A stretch of 44,440 bases of DNA from Chloroflexota bacterium. Its GTDB lineage: Bacteria; Chloroflexota; Anaerolineae; Promineifilales; Promineifilaceae. How positions within the stretch are numbered: the first letter of the stretch is position 1; every line of letters starts with the position of its first letter. The DNA lies in NCBI GenBank assembly GCA_003696605.1, contig RFGV01000288.1, positions 1 to 44,440 of the forward strand, in the 5' to 3' direction. The notes under the pieces are model-generated. The model saw nothing but the letters and a program-made list of their open reading frames with translations, did no database searches and was not told the origin of the DNA. Both the position numbers and the translations under genes were made by a program. Below are positions 24,695 through 34,213 of this stretch, piece by piece.

Positions 24695-25801
24695 TTATTT
24701 CGCCAACATGTCCCGATACACAGCCACCGTCTGGGCAGCCACCTGTGCCTGGGTGTAATGCGCCAGTACACGCTCCCGTCCCCGTCGTCCCAACTCCAGC
24801 CGCAAATCCGGCGACTGCATCAACTGCCATAAATGTTCTCGCAGCGCCGTCACATTCTCCTCCGCAAATGTTAGGCCAGCCGAACCAATCACATTGGGAA
24901 TCTCGCCACTTTCTGCACCCACCACGGCTACCTCACACGCCATTGCCTCCACCAGTACACGCCCAAATTGTTCCTTCCAGTTTTTTCGGGTGCGAGAAGC
25001 CAATACCAATACATCAAGCTGGCGCAGGTAATTGGGCATTTGGGCAGATGTCACCGGCCCATCAAACTGAACCCGCTCCCGAATTCCCAGTTGGTGCGCC
25101 AGCTGCTCCAGATACGGCCGTGTTGGCCCAGTCCCCGCAATATGCACCCGCCACACACCCGGCAAGTCAGCCACAGCACGCAACAGCAAATCCTCCCCCT
25201 TCTCCGGAACCAATCGGCGATTAGCCGAACCAATCACAAATCCCCGTCCTGGATCACGCCTGGCCGGAGGGTGAAACAGCTCTGGGTCAACCCCAAACTG
25301 GGGAATAATCCGATAAGGCCCCTGATACCCCTTGCCACGCCACACTTGCACCGCTTCCCGATTTCCCATAATGGCATAATCGGCGTACTTCAATACATAT
25401 TGCTCAATTTGGCTAAACGGAAAAGGATAGCGGCGATGCAAATTCTGCCAGCTAAAAAAAAGCGTTTTGGCTCCAATTGCCCGCGCCTGCCTCATGGCTA
25501 GCCAGGTGGCCAGGTTGTATGGCTCTTCGTCAATGTGCACAATATCGGGCTTAAACTCTGCCAGTCGTTGCTTAAGCCGCGGGTAATAATACAAGTGAAA
25601 CTGCCCATTAAAACGAATGGGTTCTACCAGAAGACGATACCCTTTTGTATGACTTCGTTCCAGGGAAACGGTACCGGCCGGATCATGCCAGACAGGTGGG
25701 ACGATCACCGTCAGTTCTACATCGTCATGGCGGGCTATTTCCTCCAGCTTGGTTTGGTATGCACCCACCAGACAAGCTTTGGATAACATCAATACGCGCA
25801 T
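24695..25801 (-). CDS. Glycosyltransferase, GT4 family
   Basis: The 368-residue GT-B enzyme has an N-terminal Rossmann start (MRVLMLSKACLVGAYQTKLEE), DIVHIDEEPYNLA, and the GT4 C-terminal signatures GSANRRLVPEKGEDLLLRA (about 200-218), VHIAGTGP, VQFDGPV, and the donor-site EX7E-like EQFGRVLVEAMACEVAVVGAESGEIPNV. The enzyme presumably transfers a nucleotide-activated sugar to a surface glycan or lipid. Substrate specificity cannot be read from the sequence. It is divergent from the GT39-like operon and shares its 213-bp intergenic region. Confidence 0.9.
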   Translation of the reverse strand: MRVLMLSKACLVGAYQTKLEEIARHDDVELTVIVPPVWHDPAGTVSLERSHTKGYRLLVEPIRFNGQFHLYYYPRLKQRLAEFKPDIVHIDEEPYNLATWLAMRQARAIGAKTLFFSWQNLHRRYPFPFSQIEQYVLKYADYAIMGNREAVQVWRGKGYQGPYRIIPQFGVDPELFHPPARRDPGRGFVIGSANRRLVPEKGEDLLLRAVADLPGVWRVHIAGTGPTRPYLEQLAHQLGIRERVQFDGPVTSAQMPNYLRQLDVLVLASRTRKNWKEQFGRVLVEAMACEVAVVGAESGEIPNVIGSAGLTFAEENVTALREHLWQLMQSPDLRLELGRRGRERVLAHYTQAQVAAQTVAVYRDMLAK

Positions 25802-25944
25802 TGTTTATTAGACTCTACTCCGAAAATGAATGAGGCCAAACAGAGCCAGTTTTGTTGCAATTATTATAGTGTAGGGCAGACGGCCGTTTCTGCCAACGCC
25901 GCCTTTCATACCACTTCTCTATGCCTGTGTCGACTTTGTGAAAG

Positions 25945-25972
25945 TTGACACAGATGCTTATTTTGCTATACT
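25945..25972 (+). promoter_or_regulatory. Strong promoter of the envelope glycan/surface operon
   Basis: TTGACA (25945-25950) and TATACT (25967-25972) are separated by 16 bp. The predicted start lies near 25979, with a leader of about 36 nt before the ATG at 26015. A copy of the iterated palindrome lies 66 bp upstream of the -35 inside the same gap. Confidence 0.75.
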
Positions 25973-26014
25973 TGCTCTGCTTTGACAAACCGCACGGGAA
26001 GAGTGAGGTTGTTA

Positions 26015-27946
26015 ATGGAGGAAAAAGGTAGCCCATCCCGACGGGGGTGGGCTTTGTTGTTCATACTGATACTAACGGCCGTTCTTCTTCGTGCCTGGCA
26101 GTTGGGCACGTGGCCCCCTGGCCTGTATCGTGATGAAGCGTTCAATGGCCTGGACGCATTGGATGTTCTGGCCGGGAAACACGCACTTTTTTTTCCGGCC
26201 AACAACGGCCGTGAACCCCTCTACATCTACCTTACTGCCGTTGCTATCCATTTCTTTGGGCGCACACCTTTTGCTGTTCGCCTGGCTGCGGCTGTGGTTG
26301 GTTCAGTAACCACGCTGGCTGTGTGGCAGTTAGGGCGCACCTGGTTCGATAAACAGTCCGGGTGGTTTGCCGCCTGGCTATGGGCAACAATGTTTTGGCC
26401 AGTTCATTTGAGTCGCATAGGCTTGCGCCCCATTCTCATGCCGCTTTTTCTGGCCCTTTCGCTCTGGCTGGCAACATTGGCCTGTCGCCGTCGCCATTGG
26501 TTTCTCTGGCTGATAGCCGGGTTGGTGTATGGCATGGGGTATTACACTTACCTGGCTTTCCGGTTTACCCCTGTTTTATTGCTGGTTTTGGCTATCTGGC
26601 TGGCCTGGCGAGGACACAGGCGTGATTTGTGGCCAGGGGTCATGTGGTTTGGTGTCGGCACGGCCGTTTCTCTCCTCCCCTTGCTCTGGCTAATCTGGCA
26701 AAATCCTGCTCTTTTTCTTGGCCGTACCGGACAAGTCTCCATCTTTAATCCCACTATCAATCATGGCGACTTTTGGGGCACGCTGTTCCGCCACATTGGG
26801 CGAGGACTAGGTATGTTCCTCTGGCGAGGAGACAGTATCCTGCGCCACAATGCCGCCGGACGGCCAGTATTCGACCCGCTTATGAGTGTTCCCTTTGTAG
26901 TTGGGCTGGTTTGGTGCTTCCGAAACTGGAAACGGCCGTTTGCCCTCCTCCCCCTCCTCTGGACACTTACCATGCTTGGCCCAACCATTTTTGCCGAAGA
27001 CACGCCCCACTTTTTACGGGCAACAGGCGTGTTACCTGGCGTTTTGTTTTTGCCGGCAATCGGGCTAACTCAACTCTGGCAATGGCCGACCTTACCCTCC
27101 CGTTTGCGCCAAATCGGCGTGATCTTGCTTTGTGGTGGCAGTTTGTGGCTCACTGTTCGCGACTATGCCAACTATTCCCGGCAACCTGATGTCGCCTACT
27201 TATTTGAAACAGCCGCCACAGAACTGGCCCACCAGGTAAACCATGAAGCAGGAGAAACGGCCGTTTATATAGACAATCGCTACTGGTCTGGCTGGCCCTC
27301 CATCCCCTTCCTCGTCAATCGCCCCGTCCACATCTTCGAACCAGAAAACGCACCACCAACCTCACTCCCATTACCCGCCAGCATCTACACCTGGCCCTAT
27401 GCCACCCGCGAATACCTGCCTGCTGCTATCTCTCCACCCATCCTTATCACAGCCGAGGCCGGCCCTCTGGCCCGTGGCGACCTGGAACCTGCGCCATATT
27501 CACTCTACACTCGCTACCAGTTCACCCCCATTCAACCAGATACATGGCCTGAACTTGCCCGGTTCGAGCAAAACATACGCCTGCACCGCATCGAAAAAAC
27601 GCTCCTCTCACCAAACACCTTGCAAGTCACACTTTATTGGCAAGGCCAGATGCCGCCACCTGTTACCGCTTTTGTCCATGTGCGCAACAACGCAAACCGC
27701 CTCATAGGCCAAAGCGATCACCCACCGGCAGAAGGACATTGGGCATTTGGCTGGTGGCAACCAGGCCTCATCATTCGTGACCAACATCTCATCCAATTGA
27801 ATGAATCTGTCAATCCCAACTCAGAATCAGGATTGGCCAATCTCAAAATTCTTGTCGGTCTGTATTACCCGGATACACTGGAACGGTTAGCAGTATTAGA
27901 CAGTGATAACAATGTAGTTGGTGATACATACGAGGACAATCCATGA
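26015..27946 (+). CDS. GT39-like membrane glycosyltransferase
   Basis: The ATG at 26015 follows GTGAGG by 6 nt; a TTG at 25982 would almost coincide with the transcription start and is less likely. The 643-residue product has about ten membrane helices. The first extracytoplasmic loop carries the catalytic-type acidic pair in PPGLYRDEAFNG (Asp40-Glu41), as in ArnT/PMT GT-C enzymes. The polyprenyl-sugar donor and target are unknown. The last 130 residues form a beta domain (VTLYWQGQMPPPVTAFVHVRN) that recurs at the end of the gene at 30126. DNA skew changes along the gene, G/T-rich first and A/C-rich after about 27260. Confidence 0.85.
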   Translation: MEEKGSPSRRGWALLFILILTAVLLRAWQLGTWPPGLYRDEAFNGLDALDVLAGKHALFFPANNGREPLYIYLTAVAIHFFGRTPFAVRLAAAVVGSVTTLAVWQLGRTWFDKQSGWFAAWLWATMFWPVHLSRIGLRPILMPLFLALSLWLATLACRRRHWFLWLIAGLVYGMGYYTYLAFRFTPVLLLVLAIWLAWRGHRRDLWPGVMWFGVGTAVSLLPLLWLIWQNPALFLGRTGQVSIFNPTINHGDFWGTLFRHIGRGLGMFLWRGDSILRHNAAGRPVFDPLMSVPFVVGLVWCFRNWKRPFALLPLLWTLTMLGPTIFAEDTPHFLRATGVLPGVLFLPAIGLTQLWQWPTLPSRLRQIGVILLCGGSLWLTVRDYANYSRQPDVAYLFETAATELAHQVNHEAGETAVYIDNRYWSGWPSIPFLVNRPVHIFEPENAPPTSLPLPASIYTWPYATREYLPAAISPPILITAEAGPLARGDLEPAPYSLYTRYQFTPIQPDTWPELARFEQNIRLHRIEKTLLSPNTLQVTLYWQGQMPPPVTAFVHVRNNANRLIGQSDHPPAEGHWAFGWWQPGLIIRDQHLIQLNESVNPNSESGLANLKILVGLYYPDTLERLAVLDSDNNVVGDTYEDNP

Positions 27947-28797
27947 ATTGCTGGACAAAGGTCATGTTCTGGTTGGTGGGAATAGGCAGCGGGATAGGCA
28001 TGTTGGTAACAACGGCCGTTTCCCAGCCCCTTCCTACGGCTACACCAGACACCAATGGCCTGATTTACTACGAGGTCCAACCGGGCGACTCCTTATGGAG
28101 TATTGCGGCTCGTCACCAGTTATCCCTGTCCGAACTACTGGCCTTAAATAATCTGACCGCTGACGCCATTATCCAGCCAGGCGACAAGCTCATTGTCGGG
28201 CAAGGCACACCAGCCCCTACCCCTACCCAACCAACAATGCCCACGCCAACGCTACCACCGCCGACACCTTCGGCTACTCCCTTGCCATCACCCTCCACCA
28301 AACTGTGTCTGCTGGCATTTGCCGATGAAAATGGGAATGGCACACGGGATGCAAACGAACCGCTGGAACCTGCCGTTACGATTACGATTTACAACGAAAC
28401 GGCCGTTGTTGCCAACTACATCACCGACGGCATCTCCGAACCCTACTGCCTCACCTCTCTCCCTGCCGGCACCTACCGCATATCCCGCTCTCTACACCCC
28501 GACGAAGTAGCCACCACCCCCAATAACCTTTCCGTCTCCCTGTTTACTGGTCAGACAGTTACCCTGCAATTAGGACAAGGAAAAGCAACCGCCACCCCAC
28601 AACCCACCCACGAAACAAGCGACAATGAACACACACCAGAAACAAAAACGGCCGTTTCCCCCACTACCACATCCACCGCAACGCCCACCAACCCCACACC
28701 ACTCACCATCCCACTCATTTTACTCTTCACCCTTAGTGTGATATTCTTTTGGGTTCGGATACAAAATTCAAAAAATCAAAAACAAAAAAAGGGATAG
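27943..28797 (+). CDS. LysM surface protein with SdrD-B-like domain and C-terminal anchor
   Basis: The 284 residues have an N-terminal hydrophobic signal or anchor (about 7-24), a LysM domain (41-86: YYEVQPGDSLWSIAARHQLS, LNNLTADAIIQPGDKLIV), a Thr/Pro linker, a beta domain (CLLAFADENGNGTRDANEPL to about 205) of the SdrD-B/Cna-B type, a Thr-rich stalk, and a C-terminal helix (about 253-273) with a basic tail. LysM binds peptidoglycan or related glycans. The gene overlaps the previous one by 4 bp (ATGA), so it is co-translated with the GT39-like enzyme. It is probably displayed outside the membrane. Confidence 0.85.
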   Translation: MNCWTKVMFWLVGIGSGIGMLVTTAVSQPLPTATPDTNGLIYYEVQPGDSLWSIAARHQLSLSELLALNNLTADAIIQPGDKLIVGQGTPAPTPTQPTMPTPTLPPPTPSATPLPSPSTKLCLLAFADENGNGTRDANEPLEPAVTITIYNETAVVANYITDGISEPYCLTSLPAGTYRISRSLHPDEVATTPNNLSVSLFTGQTVTLQLGQGKATATPQPTHETSDNEHTPETKTAVSPTTTSTATPTNPTPLTIPLILLFTLSVIFFWVRIQNSKNQKQKKG

Positions 28798-28799
28798 CA

Positions 28800-30119
28800 A
28801 TGAAAAAAATCTACCTCACAACCATACTTACCACCCTCACCCTACTACTGCTGGGATTACGTCCTGACACCAGCGCCGCCGAACCAGCATTACAAAGCGG
28901 CAACCTTCTCCAAAACCCCAGTTTCGAACAGCCATACAACAGTGATGGGGCCGCCAACAACTGGGTACGCTGGCACCGGGAAAGCAGCCCCGACAAATTC
29001 GGTGATTGCACCAACGGCTACCACAAACGCCCACAATGGGGAGCCGCCACCGACTTTGTGCTAGACGGCAGCACCTCCCAATACATAGGCAACAATTGGG
29101 ACACCTGGGCCGGTGGCGTGTGGCAAACAGTTTCCGTTACACCTGGCGCACGATATCGCTTCTCCTTCTGGGCCTACGGTCGTGGCTCTATGGAAGCTGC
29201 ACCTGCGCCATCCTACACAGGCCTTAACATGAACATTCGCGCCGGCATTGACCCCAACGGCAGTGGCTTGTGGAGTGATAGCGATGTGGTTTGGGGGCCA
29301 TCTGGTTCTCCTCATGACCGTTGGGAACAATTCTCCGTAGAAGTTACGGCTACCGGCGACAAAATTACCGTCTTCACCCATGCGGACTGGGCTGTACCGG
29401 GTGTTAATCAATGCTATAAATTCCTGTCCACTTACTACGATAAGGCAGAATTGGTAGAAGTGGCACCGCCAGCCACGCCAACTTCGCCGCCACCGCCCAC
29501 CTCACCACCACCGCCGCCAGCGACAGCCACGCCGGTTATTCCGACTGCCACCCCCACTCCGGCAGATACACCCACCCCGGCACCAACACCTACAAATACA
29601 CCCTCTCCGACACCCACCGGCGCCACCATTTGCGTAAATGCGTTCGCTGATGAAAATGCAAATGGCGTACATGATGCCGATGAAGGATTTATGGGTGGGG
29701 TAACATTTACAATTGCCAATGGTTCACAAATTGTGGGGCAGGCTGTTTCGCCGGGCAAAGATGAGCCGGTTTGCTTTTCCGGGTTGGCGGCCGGTTCTTA
29801 TCAGGTGGCGCAGCAATTGCCAACACGCCTGGAAATGACAACGGCCGCAAACGCCACCCTGGAAGTTGCTGAAGGAAAAACTTATGGTGTGGAGTTTGGC
29901 AGCCGCTTACGGCGAGATGAAAATACGGAACCGGATGTAGTAGCAAATGTCAATACACCTGATACGCAAGTTCCGGCGGCCACGGCCGTTTCCAACGGAG
30001 ATTCTGCTGCTTCTACCGGACTGGGAGGAACGGCCGTTATCGGGCTGGCTGCTCTCATCCTCGGCGTCATTTTGCTGGGCGTCCTCATCTTTGTCGCTCT
30101 GCGCCGTTCCGGAGCCTGA
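28800..30119 (+). CDS. Surface protein with carbohydrate-binding-like and SdrD-B-like domains
   Basis: The ATG at 28800 follows AAAAAGGGATAGCA closely; an in-frame ATG at 28749 lies inside the previous gene. The 439-residue product has a signal peptide (1-27) and a beta-sandwich domain (about 34-225: LLQNPSFEQPYNSDGAANNW, VWQTVSVTPGARYRFSFWAYG, HDRWEQFSVEVTATGDKITVF), a pattern seen in carbohydrate-binding modules. A Pro/Thr stalk, an SdrD-B-like domain (CVNAFADENANGVHDADEGF) paralogous to that in the LysM gene, and a C-terminal membrane helix with an RRSGA tail follow. No sortase LPXTG motif is present. Confidence 0.85.
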   Translation: MKKIYLTTILTTLTLLLLGLRPDTSAAEPALQSGNLLQNPSFEQPYNSDGAANNWVRWHRESSPDKFGDCTNGYHKRPQWGAATDFVLDGSTSQYIGNNWDTWAGGVWQTVSVTPGARYRFSFWAYGRGSMEAAPAPSYTGLNMNIRAGIDPNGSGLWSDSDVVWGPSGSPHDRWEQFSVEVTATGDKITVFTHADWAVPGVNQCYKFLSTYYDKAELVEVAPPATPTSPPPPTSPPPPPATATPVIPTATPTPADTPTPAPTPTNTPSPTPTGATICVNAFADENANGVHDADEGFMGGVTFTIANGSQIVGQAVSPGKDEPVCFSGLAAGSYQVAQQLPTRLEMTTAANATLEVAEGKTYGVEFGSRLRRDENTEPDVVANVNTPDTQVPAATAVSNGDSAASTGLGGTAVIGLAALILGVILLGVLIFVALRRSGA

Positions 30120-30125
30120 TTTGCG

Positions 30126-33100
30126 GTGACAACCGCCCGCCTGTCTAAACAATTCACTTCCAGACACCTGATTCAGGCGGCCGTCGTGCTTTTGGCATGT
30201 GCGGCCGCCTGGCCCTTGTTTGCCCACCCTGGCCTGCTCAACACGCGTGGCGGGGGAGACAGCCCGTTTCTGCTACAACGTGTGCAACAACTGGAAGTTG
30301 CGCTGCGGCAAGGCCATTTTCCCGTGCGCTGGATGCCTGATGCCAATTACGGCTATGGGTATCCGTTTTTTAACTTTTATGCACCGCTTTCCATTTACAT
30401 CACAGTTCTCTTTCGCTTTCTGGGCTTCAGTTATGTCCGAGCCATTGAGCTTTCTCAACTGGCTGGTTTTATTGTGGCTGGCTGGGGAATGTATGTACTG
30501 GCCCGACGCTGGTTCAAATCAGAGTTGGCCGGTGGGTTGGCGGCTGTTGCCTATACCTTTGCCCCATTCCACATGGTGAATGTGTATGTGCGGGGTGATT
30601 CGCTGGCTGAGTTCTGGGCTATGGCATTTTACCCGCTGGTCATTCTGGCTGCGGATGATTTGTTTGCTGCGTTCCAAAAGGGAGCTGACCGAAAACGGCC
30701 GATTGTCCGGTTTAGTCTGGCTTATGCCGCCCTGATTCTAAGCCATAACATTTCTGCGCTTATTTTTACTCCGTTTGTCGGGTTGTATTTGCTCATACGG
30801 TGGTGGCAACTGGCCCAAAACCGCTGGCGTCCAAATGTTTGGGGCAGCGTCGTTATCGCTGTTGTGCTGGCACTGGCACTGGCAGCCTGGTTCTTTGTGC
30901 CAGCTTTGCGTGAACAGTCATTCGCCCAACTTGAACCGGTGACAGAAGGATATTTTCACTTCAGCAATCATTTTCGGGGGCGTGATCTGGTGCAAACAGG
31001 CTTTTTCTTTGATTACAGCCCAAATGGTGGCAAGGCTTTCCGCATGGGATTGGTACAGGCGGTGGTGATGTTACTGGGGTTGGGAAGTTTGCTTTGGCCA
31101 GGGAACAGGTTTGTTGCTGTTCCGTATCGTTTGTTTGTTTTGCTTGTCACGCTGGTGGCCACGTTTATGATCACGCCTTTGTCTGGGTCGTTGTGGGCAC
31201 ATTTGCCGCTTGTGCCTTTTACGCAATTCCCATGGCGATTTTTGTCGGTGCAGGCTTTTGGCGGGGCGTTGGCAACGGCCGTTCTTGCTTGTTGGCCTCG
31301 TTCACGCTGGATCACCCCAATAACGGCCGTTTTGCTGCTGCTGGCTGCCTTTGGCAATTTACGTACAGACCACCTTCCCCTGACTGATGCCGATATTACG
31401 CCAGAAAAGTTGGCGCAATATGAATGGTTTACCGGCAATATTGGCAGCACGGTAAGCGCGGAGTATCTTCCCCCAACTGTCAAGCCTCGTTACTATACGG
31501 GTGCATGGCTAAACACAGGCGAACGGTTTGCCCCCCACTGGCTGGCAGGTACAGGAAAGGTATTGGCACAACCGCAAGCAGGGGGAACGCGGCTTGCATG
31601 GCGTTTGGACGTACAAGAAACGGCCGTCGTTCTCTTTCCTGTTATGTACTGGCCTGGCTGGCAGGCACAGGTAGATGGCAGCCCGATTCCTATTGAGCCA
31701 GCAAATGACTCAGGCCTCATTACAGTAAAACTTTTGCCCGGCACTCACCTGGTTACATTTCGGCTGGGGCGTACACCTGTGCGTCTGTGGGCAGAGTTGC
31801 TCTCTCTAACGGCCGTTTTGCTGGCAATATGGCTGTATCGTCCCCGACTGGCCTTGCCGAATCGGCGCTTGATTTTGCTGGCAGGCAGCGGGCTGTTACT
31901 CAGCGCAGGTCTTCGCTTTTGGCCAACACAAACGCTGGCTCCGCATAACCTGACGTGGGATTTTGCCCAGATGGGATATTTGCATCATGATACGAATGGG
32001 GTGCTTTACGATAATGGGGTGCGGCTGGTGTCGTACCAGTACAGCGCGGAGGAAGTAGAAGCGGGGGAGACATTGACTGTGTGGGTAAATTGGGAAGATG
32101 ATGGAAACACGGCCGTTTCTGCCACACTCCAGCTTGTTTCACCTGCCGTTAATCGTTTTGATAATGTCCCCCCTGTCGTTGCCAGCACCCAACTTGTCAC
32201 GCCTCAAACCGCATACCATCTATCCATTCCAACCAATGCCCCTGCGGGCTTATTTGTACCACGCCTTACTGTGGAAAACGGCCGTCCATTATTGCCTTCC
32301 GGACAAACAAGGGGGGATTTATTCTTACGGCCTGTACGCATCAGGGCCACCCATTCAGAGCCATCTGGGGAAAACGGCCGTTCTCTGGATGTTCGCCCCG
32401 TTCGAGTTATGTTAACTAACCCGCGAACGTTGTTCGTACAATTAGCGTGGTACACGGCTAAGCCACAAACCCACAACTACAATGCTTCCTTGCGGCTGGT
32501 GGATGCCACCGGTCGCCAATATGCCCAGTCTGATATCCAGCCCGGTTTTGGCTTTTTGCCAGCCATGCTCTGGCCTTCAGGCGAATGGGTGAATGACTGG
32601 CTGACCCTCTCCATTGCGGACGATGTGGATGCAATCGAGCCTTACACACTGCTGGTACAATTGTATGTATGGCAAACTGGCGAGCCGGTATTGACTCGTC
32701 AGTTGGGTAAACTGGCACATGAAGCAGGGAAGTTGGTTTGGTTGCCACCGGAGCCGGTTTTTTCGCTGCCGGAGAATGTAGCCCTGACGGAGGAAACGGC
32801 CGTTTTTGGCCCAACAACCGCAAGCACATTCCAGCCACTCATCCAGCTAATTGGTTACCAGTGGACACAAACAAATGACCAATTGGCGTTAACCCTTTAT
32901 TGGCAGGCATTGACCACTGGTGAAGTCGATTACACCCGCTTTGTACATCTGGTTGATCCGGCCACCAATACGATTGTCGCCCAACAAGACAATTATCCGG
33001 TGCAAGGCACATACCCAACAGGGCAATGGACAACGGGGGAAATTGTGGCTGACCCGATAACATTGTCTCTAAATGATGTGCCGCCAGGCGATTACGTGTT

Positions 33101-33233
33101 GATGACCGGATTTTATCGAAACATGGGAAATGGTGTATTGTCCCAATTAACGGCCGTTTTGCCAGACGGCACTCCCTTGCCCGATGATCGCAAGCCACTT
33201 TCGGCCGTTATCCACATTCCACCCAATCCCTAA
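30126..33233 (+). CDS. Very large PTPS-related (PF10131-like) membrane protein
   Basis: The GTG start lies 6 nt after the previous stop with CGGAG upstream. The 1035 residues include an N-terminal run of about eleven membrane helices with AHPGLLNTRGGGDSPFLLQRV, DANYGYGYPFFNFYAPLSIY and FAPFHMVNVYVRGDSLAEFW. This pattern is typical of the 6-pyruvoyl-tetrahydropterin-synthase-related membrane family and is related in style to GT-C transferases. A soluble outer domain (about 445-545, VVLFPVMYWPGWQAQVDGS), two last helices, then three or so beta domains follow. The final domain (LTLYWQALTTGEVDYTRFVH) matches the C-terminus of the GT39-like protein. It probably acts in surface glycan or lipid assembly. 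Its 3' end overlaps the convergent reductase gene by 4 bp. Confidence 0.82.
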   Translation: MTTARLSKQFTSRHLIQAAVVLLACAAAWPLFAHPGLLNTRGGGDSPFLLQRVQQLEVALRQGHFPVRWMPDANYGYGYPFFNFYAPLSIYITVLFRFLGFSYVRAIELSQLAGFIVAGWGMYVLARRWFKSELAGGLAAVAYTFAPFHMVNVYVRGDSLAEFWAMAFYPLVILAADDLFAAFQKGADRKRPIVRFSLAYAALILSHNISALIFTPFVGLYLLIRWWQLAQNRWRPNVWGSVVIAVVLALALAAWFFVPALREQSFAQLEPVTEGYFHFSNHFRGRDLVQTGFFFDYSPNGGKAFRMGLVQAVVMLLGLGSLLWPGNRFVAVPYRLFVLLVTLVATFMITPLSGSLWAHLPLVPFTQFPWRFLSVQAFGGALATAVLACWPRSRWITPITAVLLLLAAFGNLRTDHLPLTDADITPEKLAQYEWFTGNIGSTVSAEYLPPTVKPRYYTGAWLNTGERFAPHWLAGTGKVLAQPQAGGTRLAWRLDVQETAVVLFPVMYWPGWQAQVDGSPIPIEPANDSGLITVKLLPGTHLVTFRLGRTPVRLWAELLSLTAVLLAIWLYRPRLALPNRRLILLAGSGLLLSAGLRFWPTQTLAPHNLTWDFAQMGYLHHDTNGVLYDNGVRLVSYQYSAEEVEAGETLTVWVNWEDDGNTAVSATLQLVSPAVNRFDNVPPVVASTQLVTPQTAYHLSIPTNAPAGLFVPRLTVENGRPLLPSGQTRGDLFLRPVRIRATHSEPSGENGRSLDVRPVRVMLTNPRTLFVQLAWYTAKPQTHNYNASLRLVDATGRQYAQSDIQPGFGFLPAMLWPSGEWVNDWLTLSIADDVDAIEPYTLLVQLYVWQTGEPVLTRQLGKLAHEAGKLVWLPPEPVFSLPENVALTEETAVFGPTTASTFQPLIQLIGYQWTQTNDQLALTLYWQALTTGEVDYTRFVHLVDPATNTIVAQQDNYPVQGTYPTGQWTTGEIVADPITLSLNDVPPGDYVLMTGFYRNMGNGVLSQLTAVLPDGTPLPDDRKPLSAVIHIPPNP

Positions 33234-34213
33234 CCTGTGAGTAAAATCTTCCCCTGTCGTCCCGGCCGTTCCGCATGGAGAACGGCCGTTTTATACGCGG
33301 CCAAATCATAGGTTGCTTCTACCGGTGGCTGCAAATGCCCTTCTGCCATCAACCCCATCAAAGATTGCAACACCGTAATCACATGCGTCGGGGCATGACG
33401 ACGAAACCAACGTGTCAGCCAAAAACCACGTACTGTCGTTTCCTTAAAAATCATTTCTCCAGTATGAATAGGCGTTGGTTCCAGACTCAAAAGGCCATAC
33501 ACCAGCATCGTTCCCCCAGTCTGCAAACAACTGGCTGCCAGCGCCCCCGTGCGCCCGCCTACCGCATCCAGCGCACCTTTAACCCCTTTTCCATTTGTCA
33601 CCCCCATCACCTGGGCGACTACGTCCTCATCCTCTGTACAAATAACCGCATCAGCCCCCAAAGCCAACAATTCATCTACCTGTTCACGTCGTCGGACAAA
33701 GTTAACTGTTTTGTACCCTTTTAGGCGGGCTATTTGCAATACCAGTCGCCCCAATGTAGAGCCGGCGGCCGTCTGTAATACCCAGTCTCCTTCCTGCAAA
33801 CCCAGTTCTTCTGTAAGCATAACCCAAGCGGTAACCGGGTTAACCACAAATTGAGCGGCCGTTTCGTCCGCCACTGCATCAGGCACAGGCAAAAGCTGGG
33901 CAGGATTGGCAATCACATATTCTTGCCAGGTGCCACTTACCCCTAACGGAATTACCCGCTGGCCTACCTGCCAACCGGTAACACCTTCACCAATTGCATC
34001 AATATACCCTGTACCCTCAAAGCCAGGCGTAGCCGGTAGTTCGGGCAAACGGCCGTATAATCCACTCACCGTCAACAAATCTGATGGATTCACAGAACGA
34101 TGCGTCAGACGCACCCGCACCTCACCAGCAGCCGGTTCAGGCACAGGCACTGTTTCCAGTCGCAACACATCAGCCGGTTTACCAAATTGAGAAAAGCGAA
34201 TCGCCCGCATCAT
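33230..34213 (-). CDS. Zinc-independent MDR-family reductase (quinone/enoyl reductase-like)
   Basis: The 327-residue medium-chain dehydrogenase/reductase starts MMRAIRFSQFGKPADVLRLE. It has the GroES-like domain (VRLTHRSVNPSDLLTVSGLYG, PATPGFEGTGYIDAIGEGV) and the Rossmann domain with LQTAAGSTLGRLVLQIARLKGYKTVNFVRR. Structural-zinc Cys residues are missing, as in quinone oxidoreductases and 2-enoyl thioester reductases. It uses NAD(P)H; the substrate is not determined. Its ATG overlaps the stop... rather, its start region overlaps the stop of the bcp gene by 4 bp, placing it second in that operon. Confidence 0.85.
   Translation of the reverse strand: MMRAIRFSQFGKPADVLRLETVPVPEPAAGEVRVRLTHRSVNPSDLLTVSGLYGRLPELPATPGFEGTGYIDAIGEGVTGWQVGQRVIPLGVSGTWQEYVIANPAQLLPVPDAVADETAAQFVVNPVTAWVMLTEELGLQEGDWVLQTAAGSTLGRLVLQIARLKGYKTVNFVRRREQVDELLALGADAVICTEDEDVVAQVMGVTNGKGVKGALDAVGGRTGALAASCLQTGGTMLVYGLLSLEPTPIHTGEMIFKETTVRGFWLTRWFRRHAPTHVITVLQSLMGLMAEGHLQPPVEATYDLAAYKTAVLHAERPGRQGKILLTG

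Noticed and set aside
25982-26014. TTG start for the GT39-like gene at 25982
   Set aside because: It would begin at the predicted transcription start of a strong promoter, while the ATG at 26015 has a GTGAGG ribosome site and gives a normal membrane-protein N-terminus.
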